In this document: positions 8,312-17,359 of the stretch, in pieces | Numbering within the stretch: the first letter of the stretch is position 1 | Layout of the letters: each line of letters opens with the position of its first letter | From: Cupriavidus malaysiensis | GTDB lineage: Bacteria > Pseudomonadota > Gammaproteobacteria > Burkholderiales > Burkholderiaceae | Length of the DNA stretch: 64,000 bases | Direction of reading: 5' to 3' | NCBI RefSeq assembly: GCF_001854325.1 | Contig: NZ_CP017755.1 | Coordinates: forward strand, 2,728,001 to 2,792,000 | The notes under the pieces: model-generated | The model's input: the letters and a program-made list of their open reading frames with translations, nothing else | Database searches by the model: none | What the model was told of the DNA's origin: nothing | Position numbers and translations under genes: made by a program

Positions 8312-10501
8312 ATGTCTGAACGTAGCACCCTGCGCCCCGCCGCCGAATGGGTGGAACTGCGCGCCACCGACGAAGACTGGGCGCGCGCCGACCCCGCCCT
8401 GCTGGGCTCGCTGCTCACCCATATGCACCTGATCCGCGGCTTCGAGGAAGCCGTGCTGGAGCTGGCCGCCGAGGGCCTGGTCCACGGCCCGGCCCATTCG
8501 AGCATCGGCCAGGAAGGCGGCGCCGCCGGCTCGCTGGTCACGCTGAGCGGCGCCGACCAGATCAACGGCTCGCACCGCGGCCACCACCAGTTCCTGTCCA
8601 AGGCGCTCGGCTACCTGGCCCCGGCCGGCCTCGACCCGCGCGCGCCGCTGGCGCCGGCGGTGCAGACCCTGCTGCAGCGCACGCTGGCCGAGATCCTCGG
8701 CCTGGCGCAGGGCTTCTGCAAGGGCCGCGGCGGCTCCATGCACCTGCAGTGGGCCGAGGCCGGCGCGCTCGGTACCAACGCCATCGTCGGCGGCGGCGTG
8801 CCGATGGCCGCCGGCGCGGCCTGGTCGCACAAGCACGCGGGCACCGACGCCGTGGCCATCACCTACTTCGGCGACGGCGCGGTCAACATCGGCTCGGTGC
8901 TGGAGACCATGAACCTGGCGGCGGCATGGCAGCTTCCGCTGTGCTTCTTCATCGAGAACAACCGCTACGCGGTGTCGACCACGGTGGAGGAATCGACCGC
9001 CGAGCCGCGCCTGTCCGCACGCGGACTGGCCTTCAACATCCCCAGCTGGAAGGTCGACGGCATGGATCCGCTGGCCGTGCACCTGGCCACGCAGGAAGCG
9101 CTGGCGCACATGCGCGCCGGCAAGGGCCCGACCATCATCGAGGCCGACCTGTACCGCTTCTTCCACCAGAACGGCCCCTTCCCCGGCAGCGCCTTCGGCT
9201 ACCGCAGCAAGGAAGAGGAACAGCAATGGCGCGCGCGCGACCCGCTCGAACTGATGGCGCGCCGCATGCAGGAGCGCGGCCTGGTCAGCGCCGAAGAGAT
9301 CGCCGCGCTGCGCGAGCGCGTCAAGCAGGCCATGCGCGAGGCCGCCGCCGCGCTGACCGAGGCCGATCCTTCGGGCAAGCCGGGCAAGCGCCGCATCCGC
9401 CCCGAGCTGTGGCCCAGCCCGGACTTCCGCGACGTCGGCATCCGCAGCGACCTGCGCGAGCTGCAGGGCCTGCGCTACGCCGAGCAGGACAGCTTCGGCG
9501 GCAAGCTGGAAACGCGCAAGTTCATCGACGTGGTGGCCGACGTCATGCACCGGCGCATGCAGGCCGATCCCTCGGTGGTGGTGATGGGGGAAGACGTGCA
9601 CCGTCTCAAGGGCGGCACCAACGGCGCCACGCGCGGCCTGCGCGACAGCTTCCCGGCGCGCGTGCTCGGCACGCCGATCAGCGAGAACGCCTTCGTCGGC
9701 CTGGGCGGCGGCATGGCGCTGGATGGCCGCTTCAAGCCGGTGGTCGAGTTCATGTACCCCGATTTCATGTGGGTGGCGGCCGACCAGGTCTTCAACCAGA
9801 TCGGCAAGGCGCGCCACATGTTCGGCGGCGAGAGCGACGTGCCGCTGGTGCTGCGCACCAAGGTGGCGATGGGCACCGGCTACGGCTCGCAGCACTCGAT
9901 GGACCCGGCCGGCATCTTCGCCACCTGCCCGGGCTGGCGCATCGTCGCGCCGTCCAGTCCCTTCGACTACGTCGGCCTGATGAACACCGCGCTGGCCTGC
10001 AAGGACCCGGTGCTGGTGATCGAGCACGTCGACCTGTACAACAGCTCGGGCACGGGCCCGGTGGATGACCTCGACTACCACCTGCCGGTGGGCAAGGCCG
10101 CGCTGCGCCGCCAGGGTGCCGCGGTGACCGTGATCGCCTACCTGTCGATGGTGGGCCATGCGCTCGAAGCGGTGGAGCAGACCGGCGTCGACGCCGAGGT
10201 GATCGACCTGCGCTGGCTCGACCGCGCCAGCCTCGACTGGGACACCATCGAGGCCAGCATCCGCAAGACCAACAATGTGCTGATCGTCGAGCAGGGCGCG
10301 CGCGGTACCTCCTACGGCGGCTGGCTGGCCGACGAGATCCAGCGCCGCTGCTTCGACTGGCTGGACCAGCCGGTGCAGCGCGTGACCGGCGCCGAAGCGG
10401 CGCCCAGCATCTCCAAGGTGCTGGAGCGCGCCGCCGCGGCGCGCACCGAGGAAGTGGCCGCCGGCCTGCGCCAGGTGATGCGCGACCAGGGCGCCGCCTG
10501 A
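8312..10501 (+). CDS. Fused alpha/beta E1 of a TPP-dependent 2-oxoacid dehydrogenase
   Basis: A 729-residue protein joining both E1 halves. Residues about 1-340 are the alpha domain, with the thiamine-diphosphate motif GDGAVNIG near residue 187 through FIENNRYAVS. Residues about 375-725 are the transketolase-like beta domain (MGEDVHRLKGGTNGATRGL, then VIEHVDLYN). E1 decarboxylates a 2-oxoacid and passes the acyl group to lipoyl-E2. Most acetoin, pyruvate and branched-chain E1 enzymes of this type have separate alpha and beta chains, so the fusion is notable. E2 and E3 genes follow downstream, giving a complete complex. The start ATG follows an AAGGA site; the 119-base gap before it contains short CACAC repeats. 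Which 2-oxoacid is used cannot be told. Confidence 0.9.
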   Translation: MSERSTLRPAAEWVELRATDEDWARADPALLGSLLTHMHLIRGFEEAVLELAAEGLVHGPAHSSIGQEGGAAGSLVTLSGADQINGSHRGHHQFLSKALGYLAPAGLDPRAPLAPAVQTLLQRTLAEILGLAQGFCKGRGGSMHLQWAEAGALGTNAIVGGGVPMAAGAAWSHKHAGTDAVAITYFGDGAVNIGSVLETMNLAAAWQLPLCFFIENNRYAVSTTVEESTAEPRLSARGLAFNIPSWKVDGMDPLAVHLATQEALAHMRAGKGPTIIEADLYRFFHQNGPFPGSAFGYRSKEEEQQWRARDPLELMARRMQERGLVSAEEIAALRERVKQAMREAAAALTEADPSGKPGKRRIRPELWPSPDFRDVGIRSDLRELQGLRYAEQDSFGGKLETRKFIDVVADVMHRRMQADPSVVVMGEDVHRLKGGTNGATRGLRDSFPARVLGTPISENAFVGLGGGMALDGRFKPVVEFMYPDFMWVAADQVFNQIGKARHMFGGESDVPLVLRTKVAMGTGYGSQHSMDPAGIFATCPGWRIVAPSSPFDYVGLMNTALACKDPVLVIEHVDLYNSSGTGPVDDLDYHLPVGKAALRRQGAAVTVIAYLSMVGHALEAVEQTGVDAEVIDLRWLDRASLDWDTIEASIRKTNNVLIVEQGARGTSYGGWLADEIQRRCFDWLDQPVQRVTGAEAAPSISKVLERAAAARTEEVAAGLRQVMRDQGAA

Positions 10502-10544
10502 TGCGCGCCTGCCCCGACCCATCGATGCAGCCAAGGATTTCCCC

Positions 10545-11033
10545 ATGACCCTGAACATGATCGTTCCCCTCGAGGTCGGCATCGCCGTGCGCGACCTCGC
10601 TCCGATGCGCCGCTTCTACGAGCAGGTGCTCGGCCTCGCCTTCGTCAGCGAGGTGCAGGTGCCGCCGGCCGCCGCCGCGCAGGCCGCCATGCACCGCGAC
10701 GGCTACACCGCCGTGCGCCTGCAGACGCCGCGCGGCGAGCGCGTCAAGCTGCTGGCCCCGGCCACGCCGCCGGCGCCCGCCGCGGTGCCCGGCTATATCC
10801 TCGACAAGGCCAACGCCAGCTACCTGACCTTCATCGTCGACGACCTCCAGGCCGTGGTCGAGCGGCTGGCCGCCGCCGGCGCACGCCTGCTGACCGGGCC
10901 CCGGCGCGTCGAAGTCCGCGCCGGCACCTGGCTGGCCTTCTGCCACGACCCCGAAGGCAATGTGCTGGAGTTCGTGCAGTACGACGACATCGCGGCCTAC
11001 CGGCCCGACCTGTTCCCGGCGGAGGCGCACTGA
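10545..11033 (+). CDS. VOC (glyoxalase/dioxygenase-fold) protein
   Basis: A 162-residue protein with two VOC modules: EVGIAVRDLAPMRRFYEQVLGL at the N terminus (seen as a typical first module) and FCHDPEGNVLEFVQY near residues 133-148. The late glutamate (VLEFVQ) is a usual metal ligand, but the N-terminal ligand position reads EVGIA, without the common His. VOC enzymes isomerise, epimerise or cleave substrates through a divalent metal. It sits 43 bases after E1 and one base before E2, so it belongs to this pathway, perhaps as an epimerase or lyase supplying the 2-oxoacid. The function is unproven. Confidence 0.85.
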   Translation: MTLNMIVPLEVGIAVRDLAPMRRFYEQVLGLAFVSEVQVPPAAAAQAAMHRDGYTAVRLQTPRGERVKLLAPATPPAPAAVPGYILDKANASYLTFIVDDLQAVVERLAAAGARLLTGPRRVEVRAGTWLAFCHDPEGNVLEFVQYDDIAAYRPDLFPAEAH

Positions 11034-11034
11034 C

Positions 11035-12327
11035 ATGGCGATTCTGCTGCGCATGCCCGAGGTGGCGGCCAATGCCACCCATGCCACGCTGCAGGCGTGG
11101 ACCCGCGAAGAAGGCGAGACGGTCGCCGTGGGCGACTGCGTCGCCGAGATCGAGACCGACAAGGCGGTGGTCGAGCTGAACGCCGACGCGACCGGCGTGC
11201 TGGGCCGCCGCCTCGTCGCCGCCGGCCAGGAGGTCGAGGTCGGCGCGCCCATCGGCGTGCTGCTGGTCGACGGCGAGAGCGCCATCGATATCGACGCGCT
11301 GATCGCCGCCGCCGGCGGTGGTGGCGCGACCCCGACCGCGGCCGCTGCGGCCGCCGCGGCCGAACCGACGCCGGCCACCGCACCGGCGGCCGGCGCGGCC
11401 AGCCCGGCCGCCGCGCCCTCGTCCCGCGTGTTCGCCAGCCCGCTCGCGCGCCGCCTGGCGGCCCGGCTCGGCGTCGACCTCGCCGCGCTGCGCGGCAGTG
11501 GCCCCAACGGCCGCGTGGTCAAGCGCGACGTGGAGCAGGCCGCGCAAGGCGGCCGCCCGCCGGCGGCTCCGGCCGCTGCCCCCGCCGCCTGCGCCAGCGC
11601 TGCCGTGCCGGCAGCAAGCACAAGTGCCGCCGCGCTGCCCGCCGATGCCGCTTTCACCGAGGTGCCGCACAGCAATATGCGCCGCACCATCGCGCGGCGC
11701 CTGTCGGAAAGCAAGGCCACCATTCCCCACTTCTACCTGGTGGCCGACTGCCGCATGGAGGCGCTGCTGGCGCTGCGCGCGCAGGTCAATGCCGGGGCCG
11801 CGCGCAAGATCTCCGTCAACGACTTCATCGTGCGCGCGGTGGCGGTGGCCCTGCGCGAGGTGCCCGGGGCCAACGTGGGCTGGACCGACAGCGCGATGCG
11901 CCACTACCGCGAGGCGGACGTGGCGGTGGCCGTGTCGACCGGGACCGGCCTCATCACCCCCATCGTGCGCGGCGCCGACCGCAAGCCGCTGTCGGTGATC
12001 AGCGGCGAGATCGCCGACCTCGCCGCGCGTGCCCGCGCCGGGCAGCTGCGCCCCGAGGAATACCAGGGCGGCAGCTTCAGCGTCAGCAACCTGGGCATGT
12101 TCGGCGTAAGCGAGTTCTCGGCCATCATCAATCCGCCGCAGGCCGCCATCCTGGCGGTCGGCGCCACCCAGGCGGTGCCCGTGGTGGAAGACGGCGAGCT
12201 GCGCCCCGGCCAGGTCATGCGCTGCACGCTGTCGGCCGACCACCGCGCCATCGACGGCGCGCTGGCCGCGCAGTGGCTGGCCGCGTTCAAGCGGCTGGTG
12301 GAAAACCCCTTGTCAATGTTGATCTGA
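11035..12327 (+). CDS. Dihydrolipoamide acyltransferase (E2) of 2-oxoacid dehydrogenase complex
   Basis: A 430-residue E2. Residues about 1-75 form a single lipoyl domain with the modified lysine at K43 (ETDKAVVE). An Ala/Pro/Thr-rich linker follows. The peripheral subunit-binding domain lies at about 131-168 (SPLARRLAARLGVDL, GSGPNGRVVKRDV). A second Ala-rich linker leads to the catalytic domain from about residue 205, ending with the active-site motif D-H403-R-A-I-D407-G. It transfers the acyl group from lipoate to CoA. It starts one base after the VOC stop and ends nine bases before the E3 start. Confidence 0.93.
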   Translation: MAILLRMPEVAANATHATLQAWTREEGETVAVGDCVAEIETDKAVVELNADATGVLGRRLVAAGQEVEVGAPIGVLLVDGESAIDIDALIAAAGGGGATPTAAAAAAAAEPTPATAPAAGAASPAAAPSSRVFASPLARRLAARLGVDLAALRGSGPNGRVVKRDVEQAAQGGRPPAAPAAAPAACASAAVPAASTSAAALPADAAFTEVPHSNMRRTIARRLSESKATIPHFYLVADCRMEALLALRAQVNAGAARKISVNDFIVRAVAVALREVPGANVGWTDSAMRHYREADVAVAVSTGTGLITPIVRGADRKPLSVISGEIADLAARARAGQLRPEEYQGGSFSVSNLGMFGVSEFSAIINPPQAAILAVGATQAVPVVEDGELRPGQVMRCTLSADHRAIDGALAAQWLAAFKRLVENPLSMLI

Positions 12328-12336
12328 GGACGCGAC

Positions 12337-13752
12337 GTGACTGCATCCGCATTCGACCTGGTCGTCGTCGGCGGCGGCCCCGGCGGCTACGTGGCCGCCA
12401 TCCGCGCCGCGCAACTGGGCATGAAGACCGCGCTGGTGGAAAAAGCGCAGCTCGGCGGCGTCTGCCTGAACTGGGGCTGCATCCCGACCAAGGCGCTGCT
12501 GCGCTCGGCCGACGTGCTGCGCCTGGTCAATGGCGCGGCCGCCTTCGGCGTGCGCGCCGGCAGCGCCAGCGCCGACCTGCCGGCCATGGTGGCGCGCTCG
12601 CGCGCGGTGGCCGCCCAGCTCAACAAGGGCGTGACCCACCTGATGAAGAAGCACGGCGTGACGGTGATCAGCGGCCACGCCCGCCTGGCCGGCCGCGGCC
12701 GGCTCGAGGTGGAGGGCGGGGCGGAGAGCGGGGCCGACGGCGGCCGCCAGGCCCTGTCGGCCCCGCACATCATCCTTGCCACCGGCGCGCGCGCGCGCCA
12801 GCTGCCGGCGCTGCCGGCCGACGGCAAGACGGTGTGGAGCTACCGCGAGGCGCTGGCGCCGCCGAGCCTGCCGCGCCGCCTGCTGATCGTCGGTGCCGGC
12901 GCCATCGGCATCGAGTTCGCCAGCTTCTACCGCGCCGTCGGCGCCGAAGTCACGGTGGTGGAGATGGCCGAGCGCATCCTGCCGGTGGAGGACGAGGAGA
13001 TCTCGGCCCAGGTCGCCGCCAGCCTCAAGCGCGACGGCATCGCATTGCATGTGGCGACGGCGCTGGAGCGCGCCGAGCGCCACGGCGAAGGCTGGGCGCT
13101 GACGCTGCAGCCGCGTACCGGCGCCGCCACGCGCGTGGAAGCCGACGTGGTGCTGGTGGCGGCCGGCATCGTCGGCAACGTGGAAGACCTCGGCCTGGAG
13201 CACACCGCGGCCAGGGTCGAGAAGACGCATCTCGTCACCGACGGCTTCGGCCGCACCGGCGAGCCCGGCCTGTACGCCATCGGCGACGTGGCCGGTCCGC
13301 CCTGGCTGGCGCACAAGGCCAGCCACGAAGGCGTGATCTGCGTCGAGCACATCGCCGGCCTGGATCCGCACGCGCTCGATCCCGCGCGCATCCCGGCCTG
13401 CACCTACAGCCACCCGCAGGTGGCCAGCGTGGGCCTGACCGAGGCCCAGGCGCGCGCGCTCGGGCGCGAGGTCAAGGTGGGCAGGTTTCCCTTCGTCGGC
13501 AACGGCAAGGCCATCGCCATGGGCGCCACCGCCGGCCTCGTCAAGGTGGTGTTCGACGGCGCCAGCGGCGAGCTGCTGGGCGCCCACATGGTCGGCGAGG
13601 AAGTGACCGAGATGATCCAGGGCTATGCCATCGCGCAGACGCTGGAAACCACCGAGGCCGACCTGATGGCAGCCGTGCTGCCCCACCCCACCCTGTCGGA
13701 AGCCATGCACGAAGCCGTGCTGGCGGCGTACGGCCGCGCCCTGCACATCTGA
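12337..13752 (+). CDS. lpdA: Dihydrolipoyl dehydrogenase (E3)
   Basis: A 471-residue flavoprotein that reoxidises lipoamide with NAD+. The FAD motif VVGGGPGGYVAAIRAAQ is at the N terminus, and the redox-active disulfide is C43/C48 in GGVCLNWGCIPTK. A second dinucleotide motif (IVGAGAIGIEFASF) and the C-terminal catalytic HPTLSEAMHEA complete the family pattern. Unlike many E3 genes next to E2, it has no lipoyl domain of its own. The start is GTG at 12337, with GAGGA upstream, nine bases after the E2 stop. It probably serves only this complex. Confidence 0.94.
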   Translation: MTASAFDLVVVGGGPGGYVAAIRAAQLGMKTALVEKAQLGGVCLNWGCIPTKALLRSADVLRLVNGAAAFGVRAGSASADLPAMVARSRAVAAQLNKGVTHLMKKHGVTVISGHARLAGRGRLEVEGGAESGADGGRQALSAPHIILATGARARQLPALPADGKTVWSYREALAPPSLPRRLLIVGAGAIGIEFASFYRAVGAEVTVVEMAERILPVEDEEISAQVAASLKRDGIALHVATALERAERHGEGWALTLQPRTGAATRVEADVVLVAAGIVGNVEDLGLEHTAARVEKTHLVTDGFGRTGEPGLYAIGDVAGPPWLAHKASHEGVICVEHIAGLDPHALDPARIPACTYSHPQVASVGLTEAQARALGREVKVGRFPFVGNGKAIAMGATAGLVKVVFDGASGELLGAHMVGEEVTEMIQGYAIAQTLETTEADLMAAVLPHPTLSEAMHEAVLAAYGRALHI

Positions 13753-13817
13753 GCGGCCCGGGCCCCGAGCCGCGCGACCGACACCTGCGCCACAGACAAC
13801 CCTATCCAGGAGACACC

Positions 13818-14558
13818 ATGTACGACTTCGACCAACGCACCCTGCTGCTGACCGGCGCCAACGGCGGCATCGGCCGCGAGACCGCCCGCCTGTTCCACGC
13901 GCACGGCGCGCGCCTGGTGCTGACCGACCTGGACGAGGGCGGCCTCGCCGCCTTCGCGCGCGAGCTCGACCCCGCCGGCGAGCGCGTCGCCACGCTGCGC
14001 ATGGACGCGGCCGATCCCGGCGACAGCGCACGCGCCGTGGCGCTGGCGCAGGAACGCTTCGGCGGCATCGACTTCCTGGTGCCGTCGGCGGGCCTGTACG
14101 AGGCCCAGCCGGTCGACGGCATGAGCGACGAGCAATGGCGGCGCACGCTGTCGATCAACCTCGACGGCGTGTTCTACCTGGTGCGCCGCGCCATGCCGGC
14201 GCTGCGCGAGGGCAGCGCCATCGTCAACCTGACCTCGGTGGCCGCCCACCGCGGGGCCTACTACAACGCACACTATTCGGCCTCCAAGGGCGGCCTGCTG
14301 AGCCTGACGCGCAGCCTCGCGCGCGAGCTGGGCCCGCGCACGCGGGTCAACGCGGTCTCGCCCGGCATCATCGCCACGCCGATGACGGCCGATCTGATCC
14401 AGAAGCGCGGCGCCGACTCGGTCGAGCAGACGCCGCTCAAGCGCCTCGGCCAGCCGCGCGAGATCGCCACCGCGATCGGCTTCCTGTGCAGTTCGGCCGC
14501 CAGCTTCATCACCGGCGAGGTGCTGCACGTCAACGGCGGCCTTTACATCGCCGGCTGA
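13818..14558 (+). CDS. Short-chain dehydrogenase/reductase (SDR)
   Basis: A 246-residue classical SDR with TGANGGIG at residues 12-19 and the catalytic pair Y153/K157 (YSASK). The acidic residue in LVLTDLDEG favours NAD(H). It lies 65 bases after E3 with a CAGGAGA ribosome site. It is distinct from the SDR that follows livF, so the pathway has two dehydrogenation steps of this family. The substrate is unknown. Confidence 0.9.
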   Translation: MYDFDQRTLLLTGANGGIGRETARLFHAHGARLVLTDLDEGGLAAFARELDPAGERVATLRMDAADPGDSARAVALAQERFGGIDFLVPSAGLYEAQPVDGMSDEQWRRTLSINLDGVFYLVRRAMPALREGSAIVNLTSVAAHRGAYYNAHYSASKGGLLSLTRSLARELGPRTRVNAVSPGIIATPMTADLIQKRGADSVEQTPLKRLGQPREIATAIGFLCSSAASFITGEVLHVNGGLYIAG

Positions 14559-14651
14559 CGCCGGCAGTAGAATCGAAGCGGAGCCCGCCGCCGCGCGGGC
14601 ACCGGTCACCTTGCAGCGCCCCCACTCTCATCGTCGCCAAGGAATCCCATC

Positions 14652-16100
14652 ATGCTCACGCTCAAAGACCCCTCCCTGCTGCGCCAGCAGTGCTATATCG
14701 ACGGCCGCTGGGTCGACGGCGCACGCCATATCGCCGTCCTCAATCCCGCTACCGGCGAGCACGTGGCCCAGGTGCCGCAATTCGGCGCCGAGGAAACCCG
14801 CCAGGCCATCGAGGCCGCCAACCGCGCCCTGCCCGCCTGGCGCGCGCGCACCGCCAAGGAGCGCTCGGCGCTGCTGCGCAAGTGGTTCGAGCTGCTGCTC
14901 GCCAACCAGGACGACCTCGCCGCCATCATGACCGCCGAGCAGGGCAAGCCGCTCACCGAGTCGCGCGGCGAGATCGCCTATGCGGCCTCCTTCATCGAGT
15001 GGTTCGCCGAGGAAGGCAAGCGCGTCTACGGCGAGACCATCCCAGCGCCGATCAGCAGCCAGCGCATCGTCGTCACCAAGGAGCCGGTGGGCGTGTGCGC
15101 CGCCATCACGCCGTGGAACTTCCCCGCCGCCATGATCACGCGCAAGGCCGGCCCCGCGCTGGCGGCCGGCTGCACCATGGTGCTCAAGCCGGCCTCGCAG
15201 ACGCCGCTGTCGGCGCTGGCGCTGGCCGTGCTGGCCGAGCGCGCGGGCATCCCCGCCGGCGTGCTGTCGGTGGTGACCGGCTCGGCCGCCGCCATCGGCG
15301 GCGAGCTGAGCCACAACCCGCTGGTGCGCAAGCTGACCTTCACCGGCTCCACCGAAGTGGGCCGCGAGCTGATGGCGCAGACCGCCTCCACCATCAAGAA
15401 GGTATCGATGGAACTGGGCGGCAACGCCCCCTTCATCGTCTTCGACGACGCCGACCTCGATGCCGCGGTCGAAGGCGCCATCGTCTCCAAGTACCGCAAC
15501 GCCGGCCAGACCTGCGTATGCGCCAACCGCCTGTACGTGCACAGCAAGATCTATGACGCCTTCGCGCAGAAGCTGGTGGCCGCGGTCGCCGCGCTCAAGG
15601 TGGGTAACGGCATGGACGACGGCGTGCGCATCGGGCCGCTGATCGACGGCAAGGCGGTGGCCAAGGTCGAGGAACACATCGCCGACGCCGTCTCCAAGGG
15701 CGCGCGCGTGCTCTCCGGCGGCAGACCCCACGCGCTCGGCCACACCTTCTTCGAGCCCACCGTGCTGGCCGACGTCAAGCCCGGCATGCTGGTGGCGCGC
15801 GAAGAGACCTTCGGCCCGGTGGCGCCGCTGTTCCGCTTCGACACCGAGGACGAGGTGGTGGCCATGGCCAACGACACCGAATTCGGCCTCGCCAGCTACT
15901 TCTACGCACGCGACCTGGGCCGCGTGTGGCGCGTCTCCGAACGGCTGGAGTACGGCATGGTGGGCGTCAACACCGGTCTGATCTCGAACGAAGTGGCACC
16001 GTTCGGCGGCGTCAAGCAGTCAGGCGTCGGCCGCGAAGGCTCGCACTTCGGCATCGAGGACTACCTGGTCGTGAAGTACACGTGCATGGCGGGAATCTGA
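14652..16100 (+). CDS. gabD: Aldehyde dehydrogenase, succinate-semialdehyde dehydrogenase type
   Basis: A 482-residue NAD(P)-dependent aldehyde dehydrogenase. Seen are ITPWNFPAAMITRKAGPALAAG, the FTGSTEVGR cofactor loop, the general base in MELGGNAPFIVFDDADLD and the catalytic cysteine near residue 288 (NAGQTCVCANR). These match the GabD/SSADH subgroup, but paralogues oxidise other semialdehydes such as glutarate or aromatic aldehydes. It lies 93 bases downstream of the second SDR and probably oxidises an aldehyde formed in the same pathway. The gabD symbol reflects the family, not a demonstrated substrate. Confidence 0.88.
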   Translation: MLTLKDPSLLRQQCYIDGRWVDGARHIAVLNPATGEHVAQVPQFGAEETRQAIEAANRALPAWRARTAKERSALLRKWFELLLANQDDLAAIMTAEQGKPLTESRGEIAYAASFIEWFAEEGKRVYGETIPAPISSQRIVVTKEPVGVCAAITPWNFPAAMITRKAGPALAAGCTMVLKPASQTPLSALALAVLAERAGIPAGVLSVVTGSAAAIGGELSHNPLVRKLTFTGSTEVGRELMAQTASTIKKVSMELGGNAPFIVFDDADLDAAVEGAIVSKYRNAGQTCVCANRLYVHSKIYDAFAQKLVAAVAALKVGNGMDDGVRIGPLIDGKAVAKVEEHIADAVSKGARVLSGGRPHALGHTFFEPTVLADVKPGMLVAREETFGPVAPLFRFDTEDEVVAMANDTEFGLASYFYARDLGRVWRVSERLEYGMVGVNTGLISNEVAPFGGVKQSGVGREGSHFGIEDYLVVKYTCMAGI

Positions 16101-16182
16101 GGGGGTGCCTGGTGCCGCTGGCAGGCACCATCATCCCGGATACGGGCCTGGGCGCGACGCTGGCGCCTGCCCTCTCCCCCGG

Positions 16183-16208
16183 CCCCTCTCCCGCAAGCGG
16201 GAGAGGGG
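16183..16208. repeat. Perfect GC-rich palindrome, REP/terminator-like
   Basis: A 12-bp stem (CCCCTCTCCCGC against its exact complement) with an AA loop. Such CCCTCTCCC palindromes recur between genes in Ralstonia and Cupriavidus. No T-run follows, so a simple rho-independent terminator is doubtful. It lies downstream of the aldehyde dehydrogenase. Confidence 0.7.
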
Positions 16209-16297
16209 AGCGAACCGGCGCGGTGCAAACCCCGTCGCGCTGAACGAAGCCGAAACGAGATGCACCAGCACCGCACACCAAGCATAGTGTCTTGGCT

Positions 16298-16321
16298 CCC
16301 TCTCCCCGCATGGGGAGAGGG
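16298..16321. repeat. Second CCCTCTCC-type palindrome
   Basis: A 10-bp stem, CCCTCTCCCC, with GCAT loop and GGGGAGAGGG. A further GGGGGAGAGGGG follows at about 16323-16334. It is related in sequence to the palindrome about 115 bases upstream and probably belongs to the same dispersed family. Confidence 0.65.
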
Positions 16322-16360
16322 CGGGGGAGAGGGGTGGTCTAGCAAGGCACCACATCCAGC

Positions 16361-16448
16361 GAAGCCCTCGGTGAGATCCAGCACACGAGCAAACCAACGA
16401 AGCCCTCAGCACGATCCAGCACGCGAGCAAACCAACGAAGCCCTCGGC
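16361..16448. repeat. 38-bp tandem repeat, about 2.3 copies
   Basis: Units beginning GAAGCCCTC start at 16361, 16399 and 16437, an exact 38-base period. The first two units differ at only a few positions, and the third is partial. The array lies in the 422-base gap between the aldehyde dehydrogenase and the shikimate-dehydrogenase-like gene. It has no coding character. Confidence 0.75.
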
Positions 16449-16522
16449 GCCCGCATCACCAAGTCCTCCACCGACAACCCTCCCAACCACGGCAGCATCA
16501 CCCAACCAACGCCAACCACACC

Positions 16523-17359
16523 ATGCAGATCGACGGCAACACCCAACTCGTCGGCATCGTCGCCGCGCCGGTTTCCCATGTCCGCACCCCGCAGCTGTTC
16601 AATGCCGCCACCGCCAGGCAGGGCCTCAACGCGGTCTGCGTGCCCTTCCACGTCGCCCCCGAGGAACTGGCCGCTTTCCTCGACGGCGCCCGCGCGATCC
16701 AGAGCCTGAACGGACTGGTCGTCACCGTGCCGCACAAGGAAGCCGTAGTGGCCGCCTGCGGCGCGCTGAGCGACACGGCGCGCCTGGTCGGCTCGGTCAA
16801 TGCCATGCGTTTCGACCGCGACAAGGGCTGCTGGAGCGGGGGCAACTTCGATGGCGACGGCTTTGTCGCCGGCCTGCGCGAACGTGGCCACGCGCTGGCC
16901 GGCAAGCGCGTGCTGCAGCTCGGCGCGGGCGGCGCGGGCAAATCGATGGCCTATGCCATGGCGCGCGAGCGGCCGGCCGAGCTGGTCATCCACAACCGCT
17001 CGGCCGACAAGGCGCAGGAGCTGGCCGCGCGCCTGCGCGCGGCGGTGCCCGGCGTCGACATCCGCGCCGGCGGCGACGATCCCGCCGGCTTCGACGTGGT
17101 CGTCAATGCCACCGCGCTGGGCCTGCGCGACAGCGACCCGCTGCCGCTCGCGGCAAAGCGCCTCGATGCGTCGACCCTCGTCTGCGAGGCGGTGATGCGG
17201 GAAGAGGAGACGCCGCTGCTCAGGGCGGCACGCGCACGCGGCTGCGCCATCCATCACGGGCAATGGATGCTGTATGGGCAGATCGTCGAGATCGCGCGCT
17301 TCCTGGGCGTGCCGCTGCGCGCGGAATGCGTGGAGCGCATCCTCGGCCCGGCGGACTGA
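16523..17359 (+). CDS. aroE: Shikimate dehydrogenase-like oxidoreductase
   Basis: A 278-residue AroE-family protein. The catalytic lysine is in VTVPHKEAV, the catalytic aspartate in NFDGDGF, and the Rossmann motif is LGAGGAGKS in place of the usual GAGGAAR. The substrate-binding serine motif is weakly kept (SHVRTP instead of SxSP). These departures fit a catabolic quinate/shikimate-type or SDH-like paralogue rather than the housekeeping AroE. It lies 422 bases after the catabolic operon across repeats, so it may be transcribed separately. Confidence 0.82.
   Translation: MQIDGNTQLVGIVAAPVSHVRTPQLFNAATARQGLNAVCVPFHVAPEELAAFLDGARAIQSLNGLVVTVPHKEAVVAACGALSDTARLVGSVNAMRFDRDKGCWSGGNFDGDGFVAGLRERGHALAGKRVLQLGAGGAGKSMAYAMARERPAELVIHNRSADKAQELAARLRAAVPGVDIRAGGDDPAGFDVVVNATALGLRDSDPLPLAAKRLDASTLVCEAVMREEETPLLRAARARGCAIHHGQWMLYGQIVEIARFLGVPLRAECVERILGPAD

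Noticed and set aside
7988..10582. 864-codon open frame antisense to the E1 and VOC genes
   Set aside because: Such long antisense frames are expected at this GC content; the translation is His/Ala/Gly/Arg-rich with no fold, and the sense strand encodes a clear enzyme.
11097..14558. 1153-codon continuous plus-strand frame across E2, E3 and the second SDR
   Set aside because: Only its last 246 codons (the SDR) are protein-like; the rest is Arg/Gly-rich out-of-frame reading of E2 and E3.
16361..16448. CRISPR-like array
   Set aside because: The 38-base units are contiguous, without spacers between repeats, and no cas genes are present.
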